Below, piece after piece: positions 48,216 to 60,007 of a stretch of 64,000 nucleotides of DNA. This stretch comes from Benincasa hispida (taxonomy: Eukaryota; Streptophyta; Magnoliopsida; Cucurbitales; Cucurbitaceae), in NCBI RefSeq assembly GCF_009727055.1, contig NC_052359.1, forward strand, positions 7,587,079 through 7,651,078. The letters are read 5' to 3'. Within the stretch, counting starts at the first letter, position 1. The number at the start of each line of letters is the position of its first letter. Below the pieces are notes generated by a model. It did no database searches and was not told the origin of the DNA. It saw only the letters and a program-made list of their open reading frames with translations. Position numbers and translations under genes: made by a program.

Positions 48216-50348
48216 CTGTTAGGTTTTATGCCTTAAAACTCGTAGATAGTAAGTGTTATTAATTGACTGTCATCAATAAAGAGTTATAGATGTTAATTCA
48301 ATAAATGTTATTGTTTGTGTTATTTGACTATTTTGTCTTAATAACCCTAAATCCAATAAACTAACATCTAAGGTTGTCGTATAAGTCTTGAAATGTATAT
48401 GGAGACATACAATGATCAATGTTTAAGATACAACTTAAAGGGTCCATCGCATAGGGATAAGGTTGGGTATCTTATCATGGTAACACTATGGATACGACCC
48501 ACTTTGTATTTGATACAAATACAATGATCCAAAGCATTCGTATAGTTGACATGCGAGTGGAGGTATCTTGTGCAATGAGTTTGCATAAGACTGAACCATG
48601 AAATAGTAACCACTAGATGTAACACCGTTAACTAATTAGGTTCCTATTTCAATAGGATGACTTAGGCAACTTTGTCTTAATCTTGAGTATATTATGAAAT
48701 CCTATTCATAAAGGATCGTTTTTTATTTGTATGGGTGAGGGTGACCAATTTATTGACCCAATATACCTCATTTCGGGGACAAGACCGAGTGGGGAGCTGA
48801 AAACATAATACTTCAAGATGGAATTCACTTATTCTCGCCTTAAAGGTAAGTAGATGATTGTTCCCTTAAGTAGTGTCTCTGAGACTTAAACAAAGGGCTC
48901 TACCCTCTCATTGACCTGGAAGGGGTTTCTGTTTATTGATTGGACCATAAACAGGTTGTTCATTAGAGGAGAATTGGTACTTAAGAAGTCAGAAGTACCC
49001 AAGGGTAAAACGGCAATTTGACCCAGTTTGAGTTATGAACACTCGTGAAGGATTAACTTAATGTTATTGGTCTGTATCCGTAGACACAGAAATATATTTG
49101 TAGTGAAAATAGTGCAGTTGTGGGTCTTTAGTGGAGTGTATCCACAGTTAAGAATATTGATTAACTTGGTTAGTGAGTTTAACCAATTAATCTCATATCG
49201 TTGGAACTTCTGATCTACAGGTCCACCAGGTCCCCTTGTTAGCTCACTAGAAGATATTTAAGAAGGATGATTTAAATTATTCAAATTAATTTGAGGAAAC
49301 CATATATTAATGTGATTAATATATAATTGATTATGGATATGATCTACAATTCAAATTAAATTGGAAAGTAATATTTGAATAAAGATTCAATTAATTAATT
49401 CAAGTGAACTAAATTCACAAAAAATTAATTAATGGAGAGATATTGCACACATATATACGATGTTTATGATAACTAAATATATAAACATTAGATTTATATT
49501 TAATGTATAAATAGTTATTTAATTAATGTGCAAATTAAATTAAATAAGTGTTATTTAATTAATAGGGTTAATTAATTAAATAAGTGTTATTTAATTAATT
49601 AATGGGTTGTTTTTAAATATAGAAAAATGAACCAAAATATTTACAAAACATAGGAAAATATTATAACTATCAATGATAGATACTGATAGATTTCTATCAG
49701 TGTCTATCAGTGACACTAATAGACACTGAAAGAAGTCTATCAACGTCTATCATTGATAGTTCTAAAATTTTGCTATATCTTGTAAATATTTTCAACAGTT
49801 TTACCATTTGAAATAATTTCCCTTAATTAATCGTGGAAAAGGAAAATAGGAAAATGATAAAGAAAAGGGCTTGACCCTTCTCTATATAAATGCCTTCCTA
49901 TGGCCTCTTTGAGAGAAACAGACACTGACAGTACACACACAAGCGTTATTGTGCAAAATTTTCTCTAAGTCACAAAGAGAATCTTCTATACTCTCCAAAA
50001 ACCTTTTCTTCTCTCCCTCTCCCAATAGTTGGATACCACTTATCTCTCTATTGGAATCCTAAAGAATAACGAGGTTACTCTCATGGTAATGTTTGAGATT
50101 GTTCAAGAAATCGTTTAAGAAATCGTTCGTGATCAAGATCGTTGGAGGAGTCGTTTGTTGGAACTTAAAGAGGATTGTTCGTGAAGCTTTGGAATCTACA
50201 AAAGTAAGAATGGTTCTAATATTTTTCCTTAAATCATGCTATATTACATATTTATATTCTTTTAGTATACTAAATTTGTTTATCTAAAAATCGAGTTGCG
50301 GGATGCAAGGCATTCACAACACTTTTGCTGCGGGATTCGATCCCTTCA
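48216..50348 (+). mobile_element. Copia-family solo LTR, 2133 bp, plus orientation
   Basis: Starts TGTTAGGTTTTATGCC and ends GGGATTCGATCCCTTCA, the same termini as the minus-strand LTRs read in reverse. Flanks are TATAC (48211-48215) and TCTAC (50349-50353), a 5-bp target duplication with one mismatch. A TATATAAA box is at 49883-49890. It includes a copy of a hairpin MITE (49606-49820). No primer binding site follows, so it is a solo LTR. Confidence 0.75.
49606..49820. mobile_element. Hairpin MITE family, copy 1
   Basis: Outer arms TATAGAAAAAT..AAAATATTTACAA and TTGTAAATATTTTCAAC surround a palindromic core of GATAGACACTGATAG-type units and their complements. The same element recurs at 52574-52758 and 54151-54360. 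Confidence 0.75.
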
Positions 50349-51201
50349 TCTACGTGCAGATATGACTATTATCGACGTTGATTATATTGAGATTACTTCA
50401 CATCAGCTAAGGTTATTGGCATTGAGGGTGAGTGGGCAAACAGGACTCTACCTCAACTAAGGCATAAGAGTACCAAGTCAAGTATGAATGTTTTTTTTTT
50501 TTTTTTTTCAAAAGATTGGCTAAACTTATGTTATGTTTTCATGGTTTCCAGTATGCCAATGTTATGATTTAAAGTTCAAAGTTTATGTGCTTAAGCTAAG
50601 TTTGTTTTCATAACTCTGAATTATGAAAGCATTTTTATTTATCAGATATTTCTTGATTAATTCAGTATGCCTATGTTTATGAATTTAAGTTTTGAAGTTA
50701 ATCACTCATTGGGCATTTTAGTTCACTCTTTCAAAAATGTTTTACTTTCAGGTGGCGGTCAATTTTTCGGAGCCTAGCTTACAACTGCCAGTCTGCCACA
50801 AAATTACAATATTTCTGAAGAACCTGACATTGTCTGAGTCTTAGCTTAGTCTTGTGCTATTAAGTTTTGGAACTTCTAATCATGTAGTTGGGAAATGGTA
50901 GATCCCTAAGTTGTAAATATTAGTGTGTGTAGTGATGTAATAATTACTTGTTGTAAGTATGTATGTAAGTAGTGTTATTTTGTCCTGATGTACATTGAAT
51001 TTTGAATGCCTTCATGGCTGTAATTGGAATGCAGAATATGATATGATGTTGAAATACAAAACTGTCTATCAGGTTAAATAGGCGCGAGGAAGCAAATTAT
51101 AGGTACTAGATAAACAATATGTGTCATAAGAGGGTTGACATCTACTTAGTCTTCACACTCTACCTCAGATTAAGAGGGGTAGCCTGAGAGGGAAAGTGAC
51201 A

Positions 51202-53536
51202 ACATCCCTATTAGTATCTTGGGTACCTTTTACGTGACATTACTTTATTCACATGATCACGTCTCTTATCTCTCTCAATGTTTTACTTTCAACCAAACTT
51301 GAATATGTGTTTATTCTCATCATCATTCTATTATTGTTTATAATAATTTGACGTGTCATAAGGATTGTTCTCACAATTAGCTTCACCTTAATTTTGAATA
51401 TTCACTCCTCATTTTATAATAAATAATCTCCTCCGAGTCATCCCCTAAGATGATAGTTATTTTCAACGGTCAAAGAATGAAAATGTTGTTGATACATGAA
51501 TCAATATATGTGGTTGATAATTTATATGAAATTAAATTAAATGTGTGCAACAATTATAGGGAGGAGGAAATTCATTTTTCTCAATGTTTTTGTTGTCCCT
51601 TTTGAGTTAAAGTTGTTTAACTAATTAATGAACCTAATTTGAAATGACTTTCTTAAGTTGACCTTCTTAAGTTTTGGTTGGGATCTATTAATAATAGATC
51701 ATATTATGGATTGAAACTATAATGAATTTTCAAAACGGATTTTAAAGGTCTTAGAGCATGTAAAATATATATGCTCAATTTTATTGTTATAATGATTATT
51801 TTTTAAAAAAAAAAAAAAAAAAAAAAGTCTTTAGAAAACAATGATAAAATGGGTTCACATAAATAATATACATTTAAAGTAAAAATTTCCAAATTTACTC
51901 CCTTATTTTATCGGGTATACTCATTGATGTTACATGTAATGCCAAAAATTACTAATGAGTTTAATTCGATATATTATGAGTAAATTTAGTCTCAAACAAA
52001 AGTATGCTAAATTAGTATTTAGACTCAAATTAGATAAAAAGGAAATTTAGAATGGAAATACCAAGCCAAAAACAAGCCTTAAGCCAAATGAACCACGGGT
52101 CAAAAAACTCATGGACCCACCTTCACCTAGACCAAGGAGGGCTAAGGCCGACCTATTTGGTCCAATGACATGTCATTTTCATCTACAATTAATCTCATGT
52201 TATATGTAATGCGAGAAAGCTCAAATTTAAAGAGGAAGAGAGAGATCCTAGGTCATATAGCCTATCCACCATTATAACTCTAGAAGAGTTCATTTCAATA
52301 CTAATTCTCCAAATTCTTCTTACTCCAAACTTCTTTTTTTTTAAAGGTTGCATCTTCAAATACTTGAACAAATTCATCTTTGAGTACATGTAAATCGCGT
52401 AACATCTACTCTATCTAATTTTTTTACATCAATAAAATAGAAAAATAGTTAGGTGTATTATACGCTAATTATACTCATCTTTGTACCATACTTTCCTTTT
52501 AAAATATCATTTATTTATTTATTTTATGTAATTAGAATTTGAATGCACCTAAATATTACTCAAAATTTAAAAGGTTGTTTTTCAAATATAGAAAAATAAA
52601 CGAAAATATTTACAAAATATAGTAAAATTTTAGAATTATCAATGATAAACGTTGATATAGACACTGATAGAAGTCTATCAGTGTCTATCATTGATAGCTC
52701 TAAAGTTTTGTTATATCTTGTAAATATTTTCAACAATTTTATCCTTTCAAATAATTTTTCAAACTTAAAATAGCTATATTAATGAGTAGAAAAAATTATC
52801 GAAAAAAGAAATTAGATATTTGAAAAGTTTGGACTAAAAGGATTGGCCATTAAATTGAGTTGAAAGGAAACATCGCAATTTAGCATTCAAATGGAGGAAT
52901 TAAAGAGAAACTTTGAAATAAGAGCAGGTTGTGTTGTTTCCTTCTTTCATAATGTTATCTAATTGGATTCCGGGAACGCATTAGTCAAAAGATAGAAATG
53001 AAGTAGGTGGCTTAATCACGGAGCTTTCTCACATTTTCATTTCCATAATTTTCACCTACTCAAATTCAGCAATTTTTTTAAAAAAAACAAAAAAAAAACA
53101 ACTAATTACTCCACATTTCTTCCCTAGTAGATTATCTAAAATTAATATCATCTCACTGAAGCAAATCCACAAATTTATTTTAGAAAAAATGTCAAAATTC
53201 AATGGTAAACTAGAAGAGAACAAAACAATCGACCTGGCTAGGATCTAATCAGGAGAATAATAAGTGAAAACATGGATGCATAAATAATTAATTTGATATC
53301 AATTAAGGCATTTGATTTTGGTAGGTAAATACTTTAAAAGAAAAAATTGTATTTGAAATGGTTTGATAAATTAATGATATACCCAAAAAAAAAAAAAAAT
53401 GAAGATGGGGCGGGGAATTGGTAAAAATGGAAGTTGAAATGAAGTATTATATAGCAAGAATTGATAGCAGGAGTAACATGATTATTATTAACATATGGGA
53501 TGCGAAATGAAGAAGAAAGATGATAAAATGAGAAGG
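51202..53536. other. Intergenic, AT-rich, with one MITE
   Basis: No gene supported. Contains a poly-A tract (about 51805-51826), the hairpin MITE copy 2, and the 3' flank of the small basic protein gene. Short frames have no family match that I recognise. Confidence 0.5.
52574..52758. mobile_element. Hairpin MITE family, copy 2
   Basis: Same outer arms and core as copy 1, but the core is shorter. It has a near-perfect palindrome of GACACTGATAGA against TCTATCAGTGTC around 52655-52690. Confidence 0.75.
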
Positions 53537-53863
53537 CTAAGTGTAGGTAGGTAAGTAGGGTTGAGTTGAACTGGAAGGGGAGAAGGAGGAGTTCTTGATG
53601 AAATCCAAGCAATCGGCAATAGCTTCGGCGTAGAAGGAGTTGGAGCGGCGGAAGGACCTGAGCCTGCACGCGCACCTCGGTTGAGCAGCCGCCGGAGGCT
53701 TTGGCTTCGATCTCCCACCCCGCCAGGAATTTAAGATCCGCCGCAACACCCACCCCAACTTCGCCCGCAGCTTCCACACAGATAGTCTTCTGGAGGTCAG
53801 CCGGAAGCCTCTCCAGGTGCCCCGCCGTCGCCTACTAATCCTCTCGTATGTAATAGGATCCAT
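53537..53863 (-). CDS. Arg-rich small protein with C-terminal FYAEAIADCLDFIK motif (108 aa)
   Basis: Intronless frame from ATG at 53863 (MDPITYERISRRRRG). The upstream TTG-initiated extension is not a plausible start. The N-terminal 55 residues are strongly basic (RRRRGTWRGFR, SRRLSVWKLRAKLGWVLRR). A Pro/Ala linker follows, then RRSNSFYAEAIADCLDFIKN (73-92) and a Ser-rich tail. I recognise the FYAEAIADCLxFIK block as shared by a family of small uncharacterised angiosperm proteins, but I know no function. A TATAAATA box lies on the minus strand at 53927-53920, 57-64 bp upstream of the ATG, and GC content is much higher than the surroundings; both support a real gene. No membrane segment or signal peptide. 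Basic clusters suggest nuclear or nucleic-acid association, which is inference only. Confidence 0.75.
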   Translation of the reverse strand: MDPITYERISRRRRGTWRGFRLTSRRLSVWKLRAKLGWVLRRILNSWRGGRSKPKPPAAAQPRCACRLRSFRRSNSFYAEAIADCLDFIKNSSFSPSSSTQPYLPTYT

Positions 53864-53919
53864 GATTGAAATGATGAAATCAAACAACGTACCCAATTAA
53901 CTTCCACGCGGAATATGAT

Positions 53920-53927
53920 TATTTATA
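53920..53927 (-). promoter_or_regulatory. TATA box of the small basic protein gene
   Basis: TATAAATA on the minus strand, 57-64 bp before the start codon at 53863. A short leader fits. Confidence 0.5.
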
Positions 53928-54150
53928 CGCGTAAATGGACTCTGAAAGTGGTGGGGAAAATATAGATATATACGGAGGGAGGAACTGTGGTGGATCAAAA
54001 TCTCTTCTCATCTCATACCCCCTCGCTGATTTGGGGCACTCATTTATATGAGGTTTGATGTTTGCCATAAATTTTTACATTTATTAACTAAACTTTAAAA
54101 CATGTTTAATTCGTCTATCAATTCATTTTGTCTTTAATAGATTTAAATTT

Positions 54151-54360
54151 GATGTTTTTAAATATAGAAAAATCAACTAAAATATTTATAAAATATAGTA
54201 AAATTTTAGAACAATTAATGATAGATGTTGATAGACACTGATAGACTTCTATCCGTGTCAGTGATATTGATAGACATTGATGAAAGTCTATCATTGATAG
54301 TTATAAAATTTTGTTATATCCTGTAAATATTTTCAACAGTTTTATCATTTAAAATAATTT
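54151..54360. mobile_element. Hairpin MITE family, copy 3
   Basis: Colinear with copies 1 and 2 from GATGTTTTTAAATATAG to TTTAAAATAATTT, with the core of GATAGACACTGATAGAC units and inverted copies. Confidence 0.75.
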
Positions 54361-54496
54361 ACCTTCCTAAATTATTAATTTTGCATTCAATAGTCTCTTA
54401 CATATTCAATACAAAACAAAATTTTCTTCATCTCATACAGTTAATTTTTAAACATTTTAAAATAGTATATAAATTTTTTTTCAATAATAATAAATT

Positions 54497-54850
54497 AAGG
54501 TGGTGTTTGAGACACTGAATTAATTATTATAGTTAGTGGGTTATAATAGTCTGTATTTGTGATATAGTCTATCTTCGTATGGGTTATAATCATTTGTGTT
54601 TGGAGTGCAAACTATTTTAATATTAGTAATAAATAGTAAACAGTATAACAAAGAGAGGATGAGTAAGAAATAGGTACTATAATAAATAGTAAACACAATA
54701 ACAAAGAGAATTTTATAATAGTAATATTGTAGTTAGTGGTAGGTTATAATAATTAAAAACACAACTATTATAATTAAAGCCTCAAAAATGGGATGACTTA
54801 TAATAGCCCACTCCATCTACTTGAGTTTGGAGATCCAAACAACTCATAAA
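54497..54850. mobile_element. Probable MITE with GGTGGTGTTTGAG/CCAAACAACTC ends
   Basis: The left end GGTGGTGTTTGAGACAC and right end GGAGATCCAAACAACTC are imperfect inverted repeats. The interior repeats TAATAAATAGTAAAC and GTTATAATAG phrases. Target duplication not resolved. A related start (GGGTGTGTTTGAGGCAAG) occurs at 40121. Confidence 0.4.
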
Positions 54851-55223
54851 ATTTTCAAAGTAGATACTTGGACATGGAAAGGGGAGGGTATTTGTCATGC
54901 ATTGGTGGGCCACAAAGTAAAACAACAATATAAATATAAGGAAAAATTACTTTTTTAGTCCCCTAAGTTTTTATCTATAAATCCATTTAGTCCTTAAGTT
55001 TTGGAAATAGACCATTTTAGACCTTAAGTTTTGAGAAATGAGTTAAAAAGGTCTCTAAGGTTATCTTTCCATCTACTACGGCTAAGGGGTTTTTTTTTTT
55101 CAATTTTTTTTTTTTTATCATTTTCATTGTTGTTGTGACATATAATTTTTTTTTTTAAAAAAAATAAAATAACTCTCCCCCTCCTTTTCTCCTCCTCCGT
55201 AGCCACTCTAGTTTATGTTCCTC

Positions 55224-55810
55224 CACTACAAAAAATATATCCTTTCCCGACAAAAAAAAACGTTGGAAAAAGTGAAAAAAAAATGTCGGGAAAGGCTTTT
55301 CCAACATGTCGGCAAGGTCGTTGGGAAAGCCTTATCCCAACGAAAAAAAAGTTAGTTTATCAAGCGAAAAAGATTTCACGATGGAAAAATTGGAGATGCT
55401 TTCTCCTGATGCCCATCATTTGGTGTCGGGAGAGGCTACTTCTCCCGACCCCAAAACCAAATTTCTAGCATCGGAAAAAGTGACTTTTCCCGACGCGCAT
55501 GTGTTAGCATCGGGAGAAATGTCTTCTCCTTACGCTAAAAATTGGTTTTTAGGGTCGGGAGAAGTGACCTTTTTCGACGCAAAACAATGGGTATTAAGAG
55601 AAATTGGAATTTTGTGGATAATATTCATCCCGATGCTAAAATCCTTATATTTTCATCAAGAGAAGCTATACACTCCCCGACGCTAACATATTTCGTCTAT
55701 GGAAGAGGTTACCTTTCTCGACGATCTATGGGTATAGTGTCGGGAAAATCTCAAAAAAATTATGTTGATGTTGTTTTTCTCGACGACTTAAATTTGGTGT
55801 CGGGGGAGGT
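55224..55810 (+). mobile_element. CACTA transposon end with subterminal hairpin array
   Basis: CACTACAAAAAATAT at 55224 matches the CACTA terminal inverted repeat. It is followed by subterminal repeats in which TCGGGAGA or TCGGAAAA is paired a few bases later with TCTCCCGA or TTTTCCCGA. Clear hairpins are at 55284-55306, 55320-55342, 55425-55449, 55471-55494, 55511-55530 and 55554-55578, with more, degraded, to 55810. I could not find the opposite terminus (TTTTGTAGTG) or a transposase (TNPD/TNPA). The element is either truncated, probably by the LTR starting about 55880, or a relic. Confidence 0.7.
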
Positions 55811-55879
55811 TTTTTTCAAATTAAATTTTTATAGTTTACTTTATCTCAAACCTATTTAAATCTTTAAAATATAGTCAAA

Positions 55880-58800
55880 TAAACTAAAATCTTGAATATT
55901 CAATTAATTTTCTTCCATAATTAACACTCAAGTAGTATTACACATCATCTTCAACATTACATAATATCCACAATGATGGGATACACAAGCATGCAACGGA
56001 GGCAAACAGAATTGTTAAGCACTCTAATTACATTTAATTTGAGTTCTAAAGCATGCATTTTTCAGAAAAACTGAAGAGGGTTTCAAGATGAATATACCTT
56101 TCATGATTTCTTCCAATTCTAAGTTGCACTTCACATTAATCTAGCTCCAAATCGACTGGGAACTACCAAGAGATCTTCTCTATATTCTCAACCTTGAATT
56201 TGAGTGGTGGAACTCAGATTTGAGTGAATTTGTGAAGGTGTTCTTTGTGGGTTTGAAGATGAAGAAGAAGTAACAACAAACTCTTTTCGCCAAATCTCTC
56301 TTTTCTTCTTCATAATTCAGTGTTTTTAATCACTGAATATATGCAAGCAACATCAACAACTTCATTACCAGCAGCTGCTTCAATAATTGAAGTGAACCCC
56401 CCCTCCCCCATTTTCTCCAATCTCCAAATTATGTATTAATTCTAAATTAATTAATTTGACAATTAACCAAATTCAAGACTTTCAAAATCCAATTTCTCAA
56501 ATTGAATTAAAATTGAAAATTAATTTGATTTTTAATTAATTAAACATATTTAATTAATTAATTTACTTGAATATCAAATATTAAATTGATCATACACCTA
56601 ATTTTAAACATGAGTCATATTCATGTAATTAATATTTAAATCATTATTTAAATATTATAAATTCTCCAATTTATTTTAATTTCAACAAATTTAACATTAA
56701 TTATATCGAATATAATTATACAAACCCTAATTCGAATTTGAACTTTTCAAATTCAAACCTTAATTTCAATTTGAACAATTCAAATTGATATCATTTCAAA
56801 TTCACTCAATTTAATAATTCAAGGTATTCATGTTTCACGAGCTAGTAGAGGGATTTTATGGACCTATAGATCATTGTTGGGGTTGATGCCCTAAAGTCTC
56901 GTATCCTGTAGTTTGTAAACAGGTTATACGAACGCTTGTGTTGTATAATATATGATATTTACTTCACATCTTGTATTTTGCTCAGTTGCATATTTTATTT
57001 GCTTTACCACAAACTAATAAACTTAAAATCCCTAGTTATCTGTATGCAGCTCAAGCATGTGTGTGGTGACATACAAGTGGATCATGTCTTGAGTGATAAC
57101 TAAAATGGTCTATAGTATATGGATATATGAGGGAAATCTTATCCTGGTAACGATACAGATGTGGCCCGTTTTGTGGAATGGTCACAAGTGTTGTGACTTG
57201 TCACGATGGTCTGATCCTAATTATTCGTGTTGGGGACATGCGAGCAGGGGCGTCCTCTACAAAGAGTTTGTATAAGACCTAACCACGAAGTATTAACGTC
57301 TCGTTTTATAACACTGTTCATGACAGAGACTTCACTTCACTAGGATGACCATAGGTAACATGACCTCAATCCTGAGTGAGTTGGGAACTCCTGCCATTAA
57401 GGCGGTCTTTGATTTGTATGGGTGCGAGTGGCCAGATCGCCTATTCAAACTTACCATTTTGGGGATTCTTCTGATTTGGGAGCTGGGAACTCGGTTACAC
57501 AAGATGAAATTCACTCATTCCCCGAGATAGGGGTAAGTAGATAGATAGCTCACTTAAGGGTTGATTCCGGTGCTTGAACGATGTGGTGCTACACACATTC
57601 TCTTGGCCCGAGAGGTGTTCACACATAGTTGGACTATGTTGTATTGTTCATTAGAGAAATTAGTGGTACTCAAGAAGTGAGATGTAACTACAGAGGCAAA
57701 ACGGTACATTGGCCCAACTGTACTTACGAGCATCTGTGAAGGGTCATCGTACTCATGATTGGTTATATCCGATGGACACAAAAATATATCAGTGGTAAGA
57801 AGAGTTCAGCTATTGGTCTTTAGTGGAATGTCTGACAGTTCACGGATGGTGGATCTCGTATCTAAAGAGTTTAGTCAGCTATTCACGGACCGTTGGAGCT
57901 TCGAGCCACAGGTTCATTAGGTCCCCTGGGTAGCTTGGATAAAGTCGATAATTGGTGTTTGAGTTAATTTGAAATGTTCAAATTGACAAGAGGAAGTTTG
58001 ATTATATATGATATAATTGGCTAAAGTATGAGATACATTATTTTAGAGGAAATTAGATATAAATATGATTTATATCAAGTAGAGGAGAAATTATTATAGT
58101 AGATATGTGATATCAAACTATAGGATGAAAATATAATATGATTATATTTATTAATAATTTAATTGGTTAATTATATGATAATTAACCTAAAAACTCTCTC
58201 AGACGTGCGTTACTGGGAAAACCACGTCGGTTATTGTAACCAAAGAATAAAAATGAAATTTTGTTTTATTTTGAAAGTTCGAAAAAGTTCGAAAGTTTTT
58301 TCGTTGGTGTGGAAACGTAAACGATCGCTTAAGTCGATATCTTATACGATAGTCGCTCAGCGCCTAAACGATCATATACCTCGCGCCTAAACAATCGCAC
58401 ATTAGTTCCTAAACGTTCAGATAGCTTTCCTAAACGATCGTATAGTGTGTCGTGTTTGCTAAACGATTGTATACCTTTTCCTAAACGATCCTTCAGTAAA
58501 ACCTACACGATCGTGTAGTTTCTTCTAAACGATAAGCATCTAGCTATGCGATAGCTTTCTATTCTCTCCCACTTGCTTATTGTCTACACGATCAGTTCTT
58601 TCTCCTACCTCTACCAAACTCAACGAAGAACACGCTTTGGGTTCTCACTTCGAGAATACCAAGGGCTCCTTTCTGGTGGTGTCGTCCCCGTTGTGTTCAT
58701 TTGTTTGCGGTTGTTCGTGCTACTAAAGCCGACGCATTTGCTGGGCATTTTTGATCGGGTAGAGGTCTTCTGCTGCGTTAAGTTCCAAAGCTTGAAGAGC

Positions 58801-60007
58801 GTCTTCAACTGGAATGAGAACCCTTTCCCTTACTTTTTAGTGTTTAAAGCATGCTGTTAATTACTATTTATTTGTACAACTGTATTTTGAATGTATATGG
58901 TGTATTTCGGTCATGGTGAAATTGGAAAGATCCAACGCGCTCATGGGATACTCTTCGTTGAGAGATCTTTCAATCATGAGCTCCAACGGTTTAAGATTAA
59001 TTGGCTAAAACTCTTTAGACCAAATTAATAAGTATTTGTTAACTATCGAGTCACACCACTATAGCTTGATAGTTGCACTCTCCTCGTTGTTGATATACTT
59101 GTGTCCATGTTATTTAACCATAACCAGTAAGTCGACCTTTCACAAGTTGTTCATAATAACGACTGGGTCAATATGTTATTTTACCCTCGATATAACACCT
59201 TGTTCCTTAAGTTCCAACTGATCATCTAATGAACAATTGGTTTATGATCTAATCACTAAACTGAATCCTTCTTGTGCCAGAGAGAAGGTAGGGCCCTTAT
59301 TCAAGACATGGATACAATACTCAAGAGAACAATCTTTCTTCTATCCTTAAATCGGGTAGGCATGAATTCCATCTTGCACCCTATGTCCCCAGCTATCTAC
59401 CCGGTCTTACTCCTGAAATGGGAGGCTTATTGAGTCGGCGTTGTTGAGTCAACCCTCATCCATGCAAATCTAAAGATAATCCCAAATCAATAGGAGTTCA
59501 TAGTTAGCTTAGGATTAAGATTGAGTTACCCAGGTCATCAAAGCGAAATATAAGTTACCTATGGTCATCCTAGTGAAATATAAATCTCTTCAAGTAATGG
59601 TGTTATAAAAAGAGACTAATCATTTTGTGATCTAGCCTTATACAAACTCTTTGTATAGGATACCTCCATTCACATGTCTCCATATGAATGATCAAGATTG
59701 GATCATTTGTAACACTTTACAACAATTGTAACAATTACAAAGTGGACCATATCCGTAGTGTCACTAGGATAAGGTACCTAACCTTATCCATATACTACAG
59801 ACCATTCAGGTTACTACTTAAACACGATCCACTTGTATGTCACCACATACATGTTTAAGCTACATTAAATAATCGTGGATCTTAGTTTATTGGATATGGG
59901 TTAATGCATACTAAATATCAAATAAAATAACACTTTATTTTATTAAATAAATAATTTGTGTACAAATAATTTACAAACCACGAAACCTACGAGATTTAGG
60001 ACATCAA
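55880..60007 (-). repeat. Copia LTR, copy 6 (reverse), split by a solo LTR of its own family
   Basis: The left part (about 55880-56874) and right part (58978-60007) join at GACCTATAGATCAT|GAGCTCCAACGG, restoring the GACCTGTAGCTCGAAGCTTC region of the other copies. It ends CATCAACCCCAACA at 60007. After removing the 2103-bp insertion it is about 2.0 kb. The complement of a polypurine tract (ATCTCCCACTTGTCC) follows, so it is the 3' LTR of the pol remnant to the right. Confidence 0.7.
56875..58972 (+). mobile_element. Copia-family solo LTR, 2098 bp, perfect ATCAT target duplication
   Basis: Starts TGTTGGGGTTGATGCC and ends AGAGATCTTTCA, flanked by ATCAT at 56870-56874 and 58973-58977. It lies inside a reverse-oriented LTR of the same family, head to head. 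Its U5 side (58310-58600) has a dense cluster of CTAAACGATCGTATAG-type palindromes. No primer binding site or internal region follows. Confidence 0.88.

Larger units (their letters stand above)
47377..51201 (+). repeat. Gypsy-like LTR remnant, interrupted by a copia solo LTR
   Basis: 47377-48215 and 50354-51201 are parts of one non-coding unit. The 3' end (about 50735-51201), with TTTACTTTCAGGTGGCGGTC and a terminus GAGGGAAAGTGACA, parallels the 3' third of the solo LTR at 10412 (TTTCCTAGGTAGTGAAAGG ... GGGTGTGACA). The 5' end is cut by the neighbouring copia LTR. No coding sequence. Confidence 0.5.

Noticed and set aside
53334..53777. 147-residue minus-strand frame overlapping the small basic gene
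   Set aside because: It is the wrong frame of 53537-53863. The shorter gene has the conserved motif, proper ATG and TATA box.
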